A DNA stretch of 64,000 nt from Watersipora subatra (taxonomy: Eukaryota > Bryozoa > Gymnolaemata > Cheilostomatida > Watersiporidae), in NCBI RefSeq assembly GCF_963576615.1, contig NC_088708.1, forward strand, positions 62,171,172 to 62,235,171. The letters are read 5' to 3'. Both the position numbers and the translations under genes were made by a program. Positions 23,730-34,529 of this stretch are shown in pieces. Numbering within the stretch: the first letter of the stretch is position 1; each line of letters opens with the position of its first letter. A model generated the notes under the pieces. The model was not told the DNA's origin. It made no database searches and worked only from the letters and a program-made list of their open reading frames with translations.

Positions 23730-26040
23730 AAAAGAATTAGAGATACAAGTGTATGTATCTCCTTTTGAATGATTTAGTGAACTTTGATGATTCAAGACAA
23801 TGAGTTTGGCGAATGATATATATATATAAGATGCTGCTGAAGTTGCGCAATTCAACTCATGGCTTTTAATTATTACCTCAAAATGTTGAAAACACGCGAT
23901 AGGAAGGGCCAGAACACTACTAAAACTCATAGTTACTCAAACCTGAAATACAGTAGGTTTTATACAAATTGCTGTACAATAAAAAAACTGCAAAACTATT
24001 GGTTAAAATATAAATAGCAATATATATTATTATTTTTGGCCTTCGGTATCGGGCAGCATGTATGCAGTTTGTTTGCTGATGTTAACAAAAGTTTTACTAA
24101 TAAGCTACATAATTTGCTCAATTATTTGTGTCAACTTTAAAATTTAAAACAAATGTAGTGTTAGCACTTTTAGAATATACTACAAACAACGCAGAGGAAC
24201 TTTTTGTGGCATATGACTTGAATTTAAAAATTCTCTGAAAATGCAACTTGTATTTGGCCATTTTAATACTTTAAAATGTCAAAGGGAGCTCATAATGAAA
24301 GCAACTTTAATATAATTTCAAGATGCTCAAAGCGGTACGGATGTTATGTTGACAAACATTAAAAGGTCACTCTGTACTATGGCTAGTAAGTATTTACATG
24401 TATTTAGATTTTGCATTGATGCTTTCAATTAGGTAGTGTATGAAATCTATTTACATTAGCTAAATTACCAGCATGTGCAATACCCAGCTTTGTTTCCTAT
24501 CCATCCCAAACATTTTGCCAATGCTTATAATAATTCATTGCTCTTTTCAAATCTCATTTCTGAACCAAAGGTAGTTTTAGCAGTATAAGAACATATACTT
24601 CTCTTCCTATGGGTCTACTCACTTTTCTGTAGCAGCAAAGGCCATTGTTTTTAAAAGGTCTGTAAGAATTGTATTACTTATTTTGACTTCCATTGGTGCT
24701 CGTACCAAATATAATTTCAGTACACTTTGCATCAATAAAGTTATTATTACTTGTTTGTAAAGTATTTGGAGCAAAACAATATTTTATGTGCACAGCAAAC
24801 ATTTTTGCTGCAAGCTTACCAAAACAAAATAAAACGTTTATTTTTATGTTACATTTTAATTAAACATCATGTTCTATTCAGTTATTGCTGTCAGTACTAT
24901 GCAGTTATTGCTGTCAATGTTCTTTGTGCATTCTTGGCACATTTTTATGTTAAACTTCCAATGCATTAAACACTTTAGAAATAAAGTGTCCAAACAAGGA
25001 TGCATAACATGAGATTTGTCACTGGCTTGTTTTGACCTATATCTAGCACTCTTTAGCCAAAGGTGTCTAGCTTTACTAAAATATTTGGTAGTGAAATTGT
25101 AGATAAATTCATTGCCTGCATACACATCAATCATAATGCCTATGCTCTTATTATGTGTGTTCTACTATTGCCTGCTTAGCTAATTCACTTTCTACTTCTC
25201 AATAGCCTCAGCCTCGGAATGAAAGCTATTGTTGTTATTCCTATTCTTTGTAACTTTATAATGAAGGAGGTTGTGGTTGGGCAGCTCATTTGCTTTTCAC
25301 TCTATTAGAAATATTGCAGCACAAGTATAACTGCAGTAATAAAATCTTCACAGAATTGCATAATGTGGTCTTATTCTCCAAGGTCTTCTCACTAGCAGAA
25401 ATGACCTATGTACTTATGCAATTGTGGTTTGTGCTTAAAGTGACTCATTCTCCTAATGTGGCATGGCTTGCTATCTTCTTGCATGCTAGTCAATTGATTA
25501 AATAGATTGTAAGAAACAAGCCAACCTCTCATTCCTACACAACCTAAAGACTTATCACATAAGTTCAACCTTCTAGCGAGATTGTAGCCGCTAAACATTT
25601 TGCTTTTTTCACGCGTCTAGCCATTTAGGGTTTTGCAGCAGCAGAAGAACAGACTAATCATGTCACAATTGGTATATTTGTTTGTCACAATTGTTTTATA
25701 TTACTTTTGCCAATTTTGTCATTGAATTAATTGTACCATATTATGGTGAAAAGGCATCATGAAAAAGTATTTTACTTCGCCTCAATACCAATGCGAAAGG
25801 TTAGACCGGTAGTGGCCATTTTTGACCTTTAGGGCGAGCCACTTTAAATACTATATCTAAGCAACTTACTCATGTCATCAAATTGCGACGGCAAACAACA
25901 ATGCATAGGTTTTCGCAGCTAATTTGGATTTGGATTTTACTGCCTTAATTGCAAGATCGTAATATTGTCAAGTTAAAAAGGTCAAGAAACCCCAACTTTA
26001 TAATGCTAAAAGAATGAAATTATTACTAATTTTCATAAAA
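23730..26040. other. No gene recognised
   Basis: A mostly AT-rich stretch with several short frames at 24.7-25.6 kb, none with a recognisable domain. GCAGTTATTGCTGTCA is duplicated at about 24880 and 24902. A GAATGAAA/AATAAA-rich stretch is unremarkable. Confidence 0.35.
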
Positions 26041-26284
26041 TGATAACTTTGCAATTATACACGAGGGTAGCTTTGTGAGATTAACCGACACACATTAAAA
26101 TAGTTATGGTAACATATAGCACAGTAGCCAGCAATTGATGAATATCTGTGACTCTGTCGATGCTCCTAACTTTTGTAACTTTTTAAAAAGCATTAAAATA
26201 ATTATGGATGTTTTTTATTCTGATTAGTAGTGTTAGCTGATTGATAGCACCAAACAGGCAGAATTATTAGTAGCCTATACTATA

Positions 26285-27426
26285 CTGCCTTGAGCAAGCA
26301 AAACGCTGTATCTTGATATTTGTAAATTGTTCAGCACAAGCACAAACGCGTTTTGGTCAAGCCTGGCATCAGTATTAGCAGTATTTTAGTTGTTTTTTTT
26401 TTATTTATTATGGTGAGATATCCAACAATCTTTACTGAATTTTTTTTTCGTGAAACTTTAAAATCAAAGGAGTTATTTCACTTAGGGCATTTTGTTTGCT
26501 TAAATTGACAATTTACTAAGCTGGCACTAGGCAATCAAAACGCCCTATCACTGCAGTTAGGGCCTTTTGATTGCTTAATTGGACTGGTTGGTTTCTCATT
26601 GTTAGTTTGCCACAAGACCATTTGCCATGACTGGATTATCAAAGGATTACAAGTTTAAATTCTGATATTAACCCGCAATTAGTCAACAAAATGATATATG
26701 TTGCAATTCCTATTACTCATCCAGTCAACACATGGATTAAAACCCTGTAATAGCCATATTTAGCTCAAAAGTTAAGAGATGATCAAAGATCTAGGTATCC
26801 TTCAAACCAGATGTCATGAAATGAAAGGAATAAGTAAAATAGTAGTTTAAAAAAGATCAAACGCTTTTATTAAAAATAATTTAAAGCAAACAACTGAGTG
26901 CAATAATGTCAGTATTTTAAAAAAGCAAAACCTTCCAATGGACATGTAATTAAAACAAATTTTTCATCAAATCTCTGAGTCGGATCTTTAAATCGAGACT
27001 TTTGTCACTTAGATATCGTCTTGTCATAATAAATATATTATGATAAAAAATATAGCAATAAGATTGAGCACTTAGAAGTGCACTAGCTTGTATGAGCTGC
27101 CTTGAAACAACCAAATATATATGCTTCAGTTTCGCTTCCCTTTGTTTATATACTCTTTGATTACATAATGCTGCTCATAATGTCCAACTTTGTGTATGTT
27201 CAGGCCAATCAAAACGCTGTATCTGCAGATAGAGCGCTTTGATTGCCACTTTATGTGTGGTAAATGTGGATAGGGCGTTTTGCACATTGTGAAAAGTGCT
27301 ATTTCTGGTGGTCTCAGATATATGAAATTTCGAGACATGTTAGATCTCAACCTAAATTACATATAAGCACAAAAAAGTGAATTTTGAAAAACTTTTCAGA
27401 TAGGGCGTTTTGCTTGCTTAGGGCAG
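26285..27426. mobile_element. Unclassified TIR transposon with palindromic internal blocks
   Basis: The left end CTGCCTTGAGCAAGCAAAAC and the right end read inward, CTGCCCTAAGCAAGCAAAAC, are inverted repeats continuing through CGCYSTATCT. TATA flanks both ends (26281-26284 and 27427-27430). Inside, the same AATCAAAACGC..TATC phrase recurs as imperfect palindromes centred on CTGCAG, at about 26532-26575 and 27205-27247. Single copies of the AGGGCGTTTTG type also occur. No transposase frame was found, and I cannot place it in a superfamily. Confidence 0.65.
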
Positions 27427-27761
27427 TATAAAGTTATGATAATGTATTATTTTCATTGTAATTAACAAGTTGATGCATTTTAGTCGTAATTTGATACGGA
27501 TTTCAACTAGGGGTTGAGTCATAAGTAAGTGACTGGAGTAAATGAAATCCTTTAAATTGTTGAAGCTTTAAAATCTATGTTTCAATTTTGTAGAAGAATA
27601 TCGCATGAGATAAATTATTACTGCTTCATGGAATTTTAGTAATGGGAGGTAGGGACACGGGTTTGCTGAAAAACCTAAAGACAACAGGCATCCTTTGCAT
27701 CACTTTTTAATCTGCATAACATCTGTTTGGGCTATTAAAACTGTTTTGCTTATTTTGGTAG

Positions 27762-27842
27762 AAACCTGGTCACCGCATCCAAGCACTATATCCACCAGAT
27801 GGAAAATGGTACGAAGCACAGCTGGACGCTTTCTTGAAGGGG
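27762..27842 (+). CDS. Tudor-like domain exon (27 codons), copy B
   Basis: Between a TTGGTAG acceptor and a GTATGTTG donor the frame reads KPGHRIQALYPPDGKWYEAQ followed by LDAFLKG, with no stop. The pattern G-x-x-hydrophobic-x-A-x-Y-x-x-DG-x-WY-x-A is that of the first strands of SMN/SPF30-type Tudor domains, which bind methylated arginine or lysine. A matching second half lies at 29571-29630 (VTYMDYQHRRVIFRHQIK), but the exon phases I could derive do not join cleanly. It may be one exon of an incompletely seen gene, or a pseudogene that kept this exon. Confidence 0.45.
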
Positions 27843-27973
27843 GTATGTTGCTGATTAACGGTTAGTTTCCACAAGAGCGTGCCACATTAATAAAAGTTTT
27901 ATTTCAAAAAATTTATAAGAAATAATATTACTATAAAATCTATGTTTGAATGCCATGGCACTGCATTTTTTAA

Positions 27974-28657
27974 CCCTTCCAATTATAGTGGCAAAAATTG
28001 TCGATTGTGCTTCATAATATATGTTCAATCTTTATTAGCTTCAACTCTATCTAAAACCTTTTTGTTATAGATTTTATTTTTCCAACACGTTAAAAAATAG
28101 TACTATTCAAAAAACTTAATGCATTCCTACTTTGTGCATTGCTAATGCTATGTGAAGCTACGATCCCTTCGAATCTCAAAAAACAATGCTCTACCATGTT
28201 CCTTACTCTTACAAAAACTATTACTTTGACCACCATTGGAGTCACTATTGGAGCTGCTACTTTAATTATATGTGTAATCACTAAAATCTTAATCCGTCAT
28301 TCATCAACAATCATCAATAATGTTATCAACATAAGTAATTATCTGTTTTCAATTCTGGATGTACTTGCGAAAGCTATAATAGCACTAAATATTTCGAAAA
28401 TCAGAAAGAACAGATGTTTCTTTTTATGTTGAAAAGTCCTAAACAAAAATTTAAAATTGCTTCGTGAGTTTAGGGTAATTTTACAGGGAAACTTTTGGAC
28501 AACACTGTCAATACCATAAAAAGTCTTAAAGACTGTTAGTTATGTTGTCAACGAATAATAAAATTAAGTTACTACGCAATTCCCAGGAAATTCGCAACAC
28601 GCACATATGCAGGTCGTCCATTGATTTCGCCTAAATGCGCATGCAGCGGTGAAAGGG
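27974..28657 (-). mobile_element. piggyBac-like MITE, copy 2, intact TTAA duplication
   Basis: It is bounded by TTAA at 27970-27973 and 28658-28661. It starts CCCTTCC and ends GAAAGGG. Read from the right it begins CCCTTTCACCGCTGCATGCG, typical of piggyBac-like termini. At 684 bp it matches copy 1 (23033-23720) in opposite orientation. An open frame on its plus strand (28139-28432) is a by-product; no transposase is present. Confidence 0.75.
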
Positions 28658-28679
28658 TTAATAAAATATTATGTAATCT

Positions 28680-29330
28680 CTAATTGAATCCCAATTCATT
28701 TAAACGCCCCTCTACTAGACCTGTACTATAATAGATGACGGTTAAAGATAGAACGCCGCTGTTCAAGTGAACGTTACTTCTTTTGAAAAAACACATAAAA
28801 AACTATATAACACACAAACTAAGCTGTGATTCAGTGATAACATATACACTGGGCGTTGAGCTTGCAAAATGCCATCGTTAACTGCTTATTTTAATGCTGT
28901 AGCATGTGCAAGAAATTTTAGCCTCAAATAGTAGAACAGATTTCATCATATTTGCTAAACCGTTTTTTCATATATGCCGAACTATCAAGGCCGCTTAAAC
29001 AATAAAATTATTATCAGCCTGATAGAGTTATTAATTATTTCCACGGTGCTGCTTTCAAAGCTTTAACGAAAACACTGTAAAGCTTAGAAGTTAGAAAACT
29101 CGCTTCAATATGCATTGACAAAAGTATTAATTGCTATTGTTGTAACTGAGTCATTGTTAGTAAAAATTTGTCAACATTTTTCTATCCATCCTGTCCAAAA
29201 TCGGATCCAAAGATCAAAGAATGTTGAAGTCGCAGTCAGCTGGATGTGGTTGTCAATTAAAGGGTGACACTCTAGTTTTCAACACTTTTAGAATAGCACT
29301 CGAATGAACATGGCCTTCAAATTAAGATTC
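28680..29330 (-). mobile_element. Pogo/Tigger-like element, copy 2 (internally deleted)
   Basis: On the minus strand it matches 15402-16794. A long shared stretch covers AATGACTCAGTTACA, AGCTTTACAGT, AATAATTAATAACTSTATCAGG and AAAACGGTTTA. The ends align with the CTCTATTTGAAC-type termini but are eroded. It is about half the length of copy 1. Confidence 0.6.
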
Positions 29331-29570
29331 TACTTTATGTCAATTTAGCTGTATTTCAGAATGTTATAATATTGGAGTTTTGGGTCAAGGTTAAAATAGC
29401 AAGCATAACTTTGCAAATATTGACGCAACAAGATTTTAGTTTTAAATAAGGCTCTGCTTTCATATATTTGTAAATCACTAATGCATGAATTTAAAAAAAG
29501 AACCCAAGGGTATATTTCTCTTTGTGTAGTAGCATCTAATCAAAAATGCATTGATTTTAAATAAGTGCAG

Positions 29571-29630
29571 AGTGACATACATGGATTATCAACACCGAAG
29601 AGTGATTTTCAGACATCAGATTAAATGTGG
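29571..29630 (+). pseudogene. Second Tudor-like block, copy B
   Basis: The frame reads VTYMDYQHRRVIFRHQIK, ending at a possible GTGGGT donor in phase 1. The V-x-Y-x-x-Y-x-x-R pattern fits the second half of a Tudor barrel. The preceding acceptor (AAGTGCAG) does not give a phase compatible with 27762-27842, so a missing small exon or decay is implied. Confidence 0.35.
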
Positions 29631-30446
29631 GTGATGCTATGATAAGTGGCTTTAAACTAACACAATGTACTAGGGAACCAAGCGTGATTATTTTGCTGTA
29701 GCTCAAATGCAGTAGAAAAAATAAAGGTGTCTAACTTTTCAAGTATTTCAGTCAAATTCGTTGCCTACATAAATGCTGACACTAGTCTTTGTGTTCTGCT
29801 GCTGTCAGGTTACAAAACATAGCTCTCCTAGTCAGAGGCATTTAGGTATCTAGAGCAATCTAGGCATTAGTGGTTTCAATGAACACCTGAACAATGGTGT
29901 TTAACCACATTGCTTGACCCCATAGGTCAAGTATTAGCCTAATTAATGACTCAATAAATAGCTACCCAGTCAGGTCACACTAAGCTTAGCAGCAATCATT
30001 CTGAACACTGGCCATTGAGACTGCTCAATAAATGTTAATCCTGATCATTTCTCTAATAATTTGAAGCAAATAGAAATCCAAACTGCTCTATCGCATGCAT
30101 GCAAGTGGCACACCATTTAGTTTCATAATTAGCTACTAAAGTAGTATATAGAAGTGGTCATCAAAAAACCTTCTACAGTATATGTGTGTTTTGAATAACA
30201 ATACATTGGTTAAGTATTATATTACTAAATGAGAAATGACACTAACGAGCATTAATGTCCTTATTGTTCACTTGTATCTTAGAAACCATCAATTCTGTTT
30301 TGACTTGCAGCACGTAAACCAGCTTATTTAACTTTTGAATGGAGCTGAGCAATGATATGTGATTCATCAAAGCCATAGCTTATCAGATTTTTATAAATGA
30401 TAATTCACATTATTTACTATTTCAGTCAGCAGAAAACGGTAAAGTG

Positions 30447-30616
30447 CAGAGGAAATAGCAGAATTTGACAAGTACTGGACTGAAAAATCAGGCAAACTGC
30501 CAACAAGATCAGTGTTAGATGCTAAACACTCAACGCTGCCTAACAGAAGTGTTACAGTGATTCGGGCTCGAGCCAACAACTTGCTAAAGAAGGCTGCGAG
30601 AAAAAATGCCAGCTGA
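30447..30616 (+). CDS. Possible terminal exon of the Tudor-like locus
   Basis: After a GTGCAG acceptor a frame of about 56 codons reads EEIAEFDKYWTEKSGKLPTR, then SVLDAKHSTLPNRSVTVIRA, and ends KKAARKNAS before TGA. It has a basic C-terminus and normal composition. A diverged direct copy lies at about 31770-31960 with its frame broken, suggesting a second local duplication. The link to the Tudor-like exons is by position and strand only. No known domain was recognised. Confidence 0.4.
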
Positions 30617-31749
30617 ACTTTTTATGTTGTTGAACCTTCTTATTATCATTGCGTTGTATTTGTCAATAAATGTGCTCTTTTTGAAGACTAAAAGAGACCA
30701 ACTCCGCAGTAATGCACTTGTATAGTTATTTCGTATCAAGCAGTCTTAGCTATTATTTTATGTACAGAAAATGTGCATAAAACAATGACTATGATAGATA
30801 ATACAATACCGACAATAGATATTATCTGTTGTACTGCACTGTACACTATGATGTATTATTCAAGAAACAAGCTCTAAGATAAATTATAATAATTCTTTTA
30901 AAGAAAAACTAAATATAAGGAAATATGCCGCAGCAGCCAGTCTACTGACAACTTACTGTCAAACCGACAAGCCCAAAAATATACTTAGAACGCTGTGCTT
31001 GACTAAAAACAATCAGAAATTCACTACACAATGAGAAATATATCTTTTTGGGTCATTTTCCAAATTTAAGTGAATGTGTCTGAGTAGAATGTTCTATCAA
31101 TTTCTTGACATTTCAGGGCATTATTATTACTGGTAAAATGTGAATAATAGCACTCAGTATTACTATTGATCAATAAAACCACCCAAAGTCAAGAGATCTA
31201 AAGTTAGAAAAAATTTGGTACTGTGCTGGGTCCAGCCCGACTGATCATTGCTAACAATAAATTGCAGTAAGAAAGAAGTTTTGAAAAGCGAAAATGCCCT
31301 CAAGATAGAATGTTATTGTATTTTTATTGGCTCTCTATGTGACATTAAGTTTTTCTCTGGGTTCTACATAGGCACAATGGGCTTGTTTGGAATCTACCCA
31401 ATTTATGGTGCTGTGGTATTGCGCAGGTTTTGCAACCTGACACTCCATTCCCGAGTGAGAAAATGTTTTTACTTAACGTTCTAAGAGTGGCTTAAGATGA
31501 ATAGAAAGACATTGCTGTTATTGTATGTTAGATTGAATAACTAAGTATGTTGTGCAAGTAATTCATATTATTACTGTAGATAATATGCACAGCAAGCAAA
31601 AATGTGTGTGTTTCATTTTAGCAATCACAGTAACTGAGTTGCGTCCATGCATTGTTACCAACTAATTTTTTTAAGTTTTTGTATGCAGTGCAGCAGCGAT
31701 ATGTGACTGAATAAGAAACTATAACATAGACCATATTTACAAATATTGA

Positions 31750-31990
31750 GTTACATTATTCGTTTATATTAGTGAGCAGAAAGTTATGCAGCCTAAAAGA
31801 AAATTGAGAGTTCAAAAAGCCATGATCGGAAGATTCAGGCAAACTACCAAAAATGCCAGAGCTGTATACTGTTAAAAGAAATTGGTGTTTGAAAATTATA
31901 ATGATGACTTATGCCCGAGCCCACAACTTACTCAGGAAGCTGCAAAATTAAACTGGCAGCAGGGTCTTCTTGTTGTTGAGGCTTTTGTAA
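31750..31990 (+). pseudogene. Decayed copy of the 30447-30616 exon
   Basis: Shared landmarks are GAAAGTTATGCAG (GAAAACGGTAAAGTGCAG in the other copy), TCAGGCAAACTACC, GCCCGAGCCCACAACTTACT and GTTGTTGAGGCTTTT. Several stops and indels interrupt the frame. Confidence 0.5.
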
Positions 31991-32221
31991 TATCGCATTA
32001 AACTTGACGTCTGAATAAATTTACTCCGTTTGGTGACTAAGCAATGACCATTCTATGGTACTTGACTAGTTGAATTTTTTAGTATCAAGCATGGTGGCTG
32101 TTGTTGTTTTAAATACAAATTTATTGATTCCTACGTTAAAGTTTAACATACTATACAATATGTACGTTCTAACAACAATTATTTTTGTTTTATACAGATT
32201 GTTGTTTTATTGTACAGATTA

Positions 32222-33190
32222 TAGCAGACTCTTAGTTGATCTATAAGTGATAGCAACATCCCAAATTATATGTAAGCCATGGTACCTCTGCATTGATATG
32301 TAAGTTATAGCAACCTCCTAAATGATATATAAACATCAGCAGCCTCCTAATTAATATATAATCCATAGCAGCCTCCTAACTGATATATAAATAATAGCTA
32401 TCAACTATGGAAAATTCAAATTATAGCAAGGTCTTAAATGATCTACAAGTGATAGCAACATCTTAAATTATATGTAACTCATAGCAGCCTCTGCAATGAT
32501 ATGTAAGTTATAGCAACCTCCTAAATGATATATAAATATCAGCAGCCTCCTAATTAATATATAATCCATAGCAGCCTCCTAACTTATATATAAATAATAG
32601 CTATCAACTATGGAAAATTCAAATTATAGCAAGGTCTTAGGTGATCTACAAGTGATAGCAACATCCTAAATTATATGTAACTCATAGCAGCCTCTGCAAT
32701 GATATGTAAGTTATAGCAACCTCCTAAATGATATATAAATATCAGCAGCCTCCTAATTAATATATAATCCATAGCAGCCTCCTAACTGATATATAAATAA
32801 TAGCTATCAACTATGGAAAATTCAAATTATAGCAAGGTCTTAGGTGATCTATAAGTGATAGCAACATCCTAAATTATATGTAACTCATAGCAGCCTCTGC
32901 AATGATATGTAAGTTATAGCAACCTCCTAAATGATATATAAATATCAGCTGCCTCCTAATTAATATATAATCCATAGCAGCCTCCTAACTGATATATAGA
33001 TAATTGCTACCAACTATGTGAAATTCAAATTATATCAATTTCTCAAATGATCTATAAGTTATAGCAACATACTTTATTATATGTAAATCAGAGCAGCTTC
33101 TAAAAGAAACAAGTTATAGCAAACTCCTAAATGATATAAGTTACGGCATCTTACTAAAGGGTATGTAAGCTATGCCAAGCTATGTAATGT
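32222..33190. repeat. Higher-order satellite: 29-bp monomers in 203-bp units
   Basis: The 29-bp monomer is of the type AGCARCCTCCTAAWTGATAT plus nine bases ending ATAT/CAT. Seven distinguishable monomer types follow in fixed order, giving a 203-bp unit. The type AGCAGCCTCCTAATTAATAT starts at 32338, 32541, 32744 and 32947 (last copy AGCTGCC), exactly 203 apart each time. Units are nearly identical to each other while monomers within a unit differ strongly, the signature of a higher-order repeat. Both edges decay into diverged monomers. Confidence 0.9.
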
Positions 33191-33231
33191 TTCCATTGTA
33201 ACTATTATATAAGTTACAATGGTAACATTCT
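33187..33231. repeat. Inverted repeat at the satellite edge
   Basis: AATGTTTCCATTGTAAC and GTTACAATGGTAACATT are inverted copies with one mismatch around an AT spacer. Confidence 0.75.
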
Positions 33232-33419
33232 AATTTATGTGTAATTTGTAGCAATCTGCTAACTGGTAATCATTATTTTTGCTTACTCATTGAGGTATGA
33301 ATTATTTTACCTTCAAATTGATATGTAATTTACAACAACCATCTAGACATTCTCCAAGTTTTGACAGTTTTTCTAGTATGCATATATACAAAGTATGATA
33401 AGGCGATGAATATATATTG

Positions 33420-33640
33420 TATGATACCATATTCTCCTAAAATTTCCATAAAAATATATAATAATTAGGAGGTGAATAAATATATATATATCTACAATGT
33501 AGATAAATTAGACCATATAGGAGGCTTACCCATATATATTTGCGTTAACTCCTAATCCCTTATATTCCGCAACCTCCTAACTGGTATATATTTATTCAAC
33601 TCCTAATTCGGAAATATGGGTATATATATACTCATGCTAC
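33420..33640. repeat. Scattered CTCCTAA/TTAGGAG motifs
   Basis: CTCCTAA or TTAGGAG occurs six to seven times in both orientations among TATATA tracts, with a local inverted theme (AATTAGGAGGTGAATAAATA and TATTTATTCAACTCCTAATT). It is similar to 20306-20590. Confidence 0.6.
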
Positions 33641-33649
33641 AGACAGTAC

Positions 33650-33905
33650 TGTTTCGGCTATTGAAGCCTAATCAGTGCAGCTCAGAGCTTAGGCAAGGGA
33701 CACAAATCCCATTACCAATGAGAGTTGACTTCCTGCCATGAAACAACTAGGTTGCCTCACAGACTTTAAGAAAGTCAATGTGCTGGCACCAGAGTGCTCA
33801 AATCACAAAAGTGATGAGCTTTGCACAAAGGCTAATACTGCCATACCTCTCACAGAGTGCTCAACCAAACCAAAGTGAGGGAGCATATACTCTATTACTA
33901 TACTC
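33650..33905. other. Unclassified segment before a TA microsatellite
   Basis: Higher-complexity sequence, less AT-rich than its surroundings. CACAGAGTGCTCAA and CCAGAGTGCTCAAATCAC form a small direct repeat. It could be an unrelated fragment of the neighbouring retrotransposon, but no frame supports that. Confidence 0.3.
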
Positions 33906-33908
<3 letters not shown>

Positions 33909-33967
<59 letters not shown>

Positions 33968-33985
33968 TATATATATATATACCGC
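33909..33985. repeat. (TA)n microsatellite
   Basis: A nearly pure TA run interrupted once by AGTATA. Confidence 0.95.
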
Positions 33986-34004
33986 GGTCATAGTTTAGCG
34001 CGGT

Positions 34005-34040
34005 CTTAGCGCGGTCATATATATATATGACCGCGCTAAG
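34005..34040. repeat. Perfect 36-bp palindrome at the retrotransposon 5' break
   Basis: CTTAGCGCGGTCATATAT is followed directly by its reverse complement. The right half is the start of the retrotransposon reading frame at 34029. The left half is an inverted copy, preceded by two more TTAGCGCGGTC-like units (33989-34005). Confidence 0.9.
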
Positions 34041-34415
34041 ATCCTCTGGGACTTCTACATCCAAACTGACAAGCATGTCCTAACAAACCAACCAGATATA
34101 GTGGTGGTAGACAAGGAGAACAAGAGGGCTACTATAATAGATATAGCAGTACCCGATGACTACAATATAGCCAGCAAAAAAAAAGAAAAGGTAGAGAAAT
34201 ATCTCCCCCTTGGAGAAGAAATTGAAAAATGCTGGAATGTAAGAACAACTGTATTCCCAGTAGTCATTGGGGCACTGGGCGCACTAACACCAGCGCATAA
34301 AATGTGGCTTGCCCAAATACCAACAACAATCAACTCAGGTGAGTTGCAGAAAAGTGCGCTATTGGGAACAGCTAAGATCTTGAGGCGAGTGCTCAAACTC
34401 CCAGGTCTCTGGTAG
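34029..34415 (+). pseudogene. 5'-truncated RLE-type non-LTR retrotransposon, C-terminal domain
   Basis: The open frame begins DRAKILWDFYIQTDKHVL and ends LLGTAKILRRVLKLPGLW with a stop at 34413-34415, about 128 codons without interruption. The stretch QPDIVVVDKENKRATIIDIA has the PD-x(14)-D spacing of the restriction-like endonuclease found at the C-terminus of R2/NeSL-type retrotransposons. A short 3' region with GGGGTATCCGGGGTGAGG precedes a TA-rich tail. The lack of stops suggests recent insertion, but the reverse transcriptase is missing. The 2-91 fragment is an older relative. Confidence 0.7.
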
Positions 34416-34474
34416 GAGACCCGAGTTAGAGCAGAATTTACCACCCATACGGGGTATCCGGGGTGAGGAAACTA

Positions 34475-34525
34475 TTTTTTATATAGTATATATAGTATAT
34501 ATATTAAAACTATATATATATATAC
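34475..34525. repeat. TATAG-rich tail of the retrotransposon
   Basis: TATAGTATATATAGTATATATAT-type repeats directly follow the element's 3' region. They are either its tail or the target microsatellite. Confidence 0.6.
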
Positions 34526-34529
34526 GAAC

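Larger units (their letters stand above)
26050..29830 (+). repeat. Segmental duplication, copy B (Tudor-like locus with later insertions)
   Basis: This is the counterpart of 21500-22800, expanded by three insertions: an unclassified TIR element (26285-27426), a piggyBac-like MITE (27974-28657) and a pogo-like element (28680-29330). Removing them leaves segments collinear with copy A. Divergence is high, so the duplication is old. Confidence 0.6.

Noticed and set aside
28139-28432. 97-codon hydrophobic frame
   Set aside because: It lies inside the piggyBac-like MITE, and the matching copy at 23.0-23.7 kb does not keep it open.
34160-34444. 94-codon minus frame
   Set aside because: Shadow of the retrotransposon frame at 34029-34415, whose plus-strand peptide matches a known family pattern.
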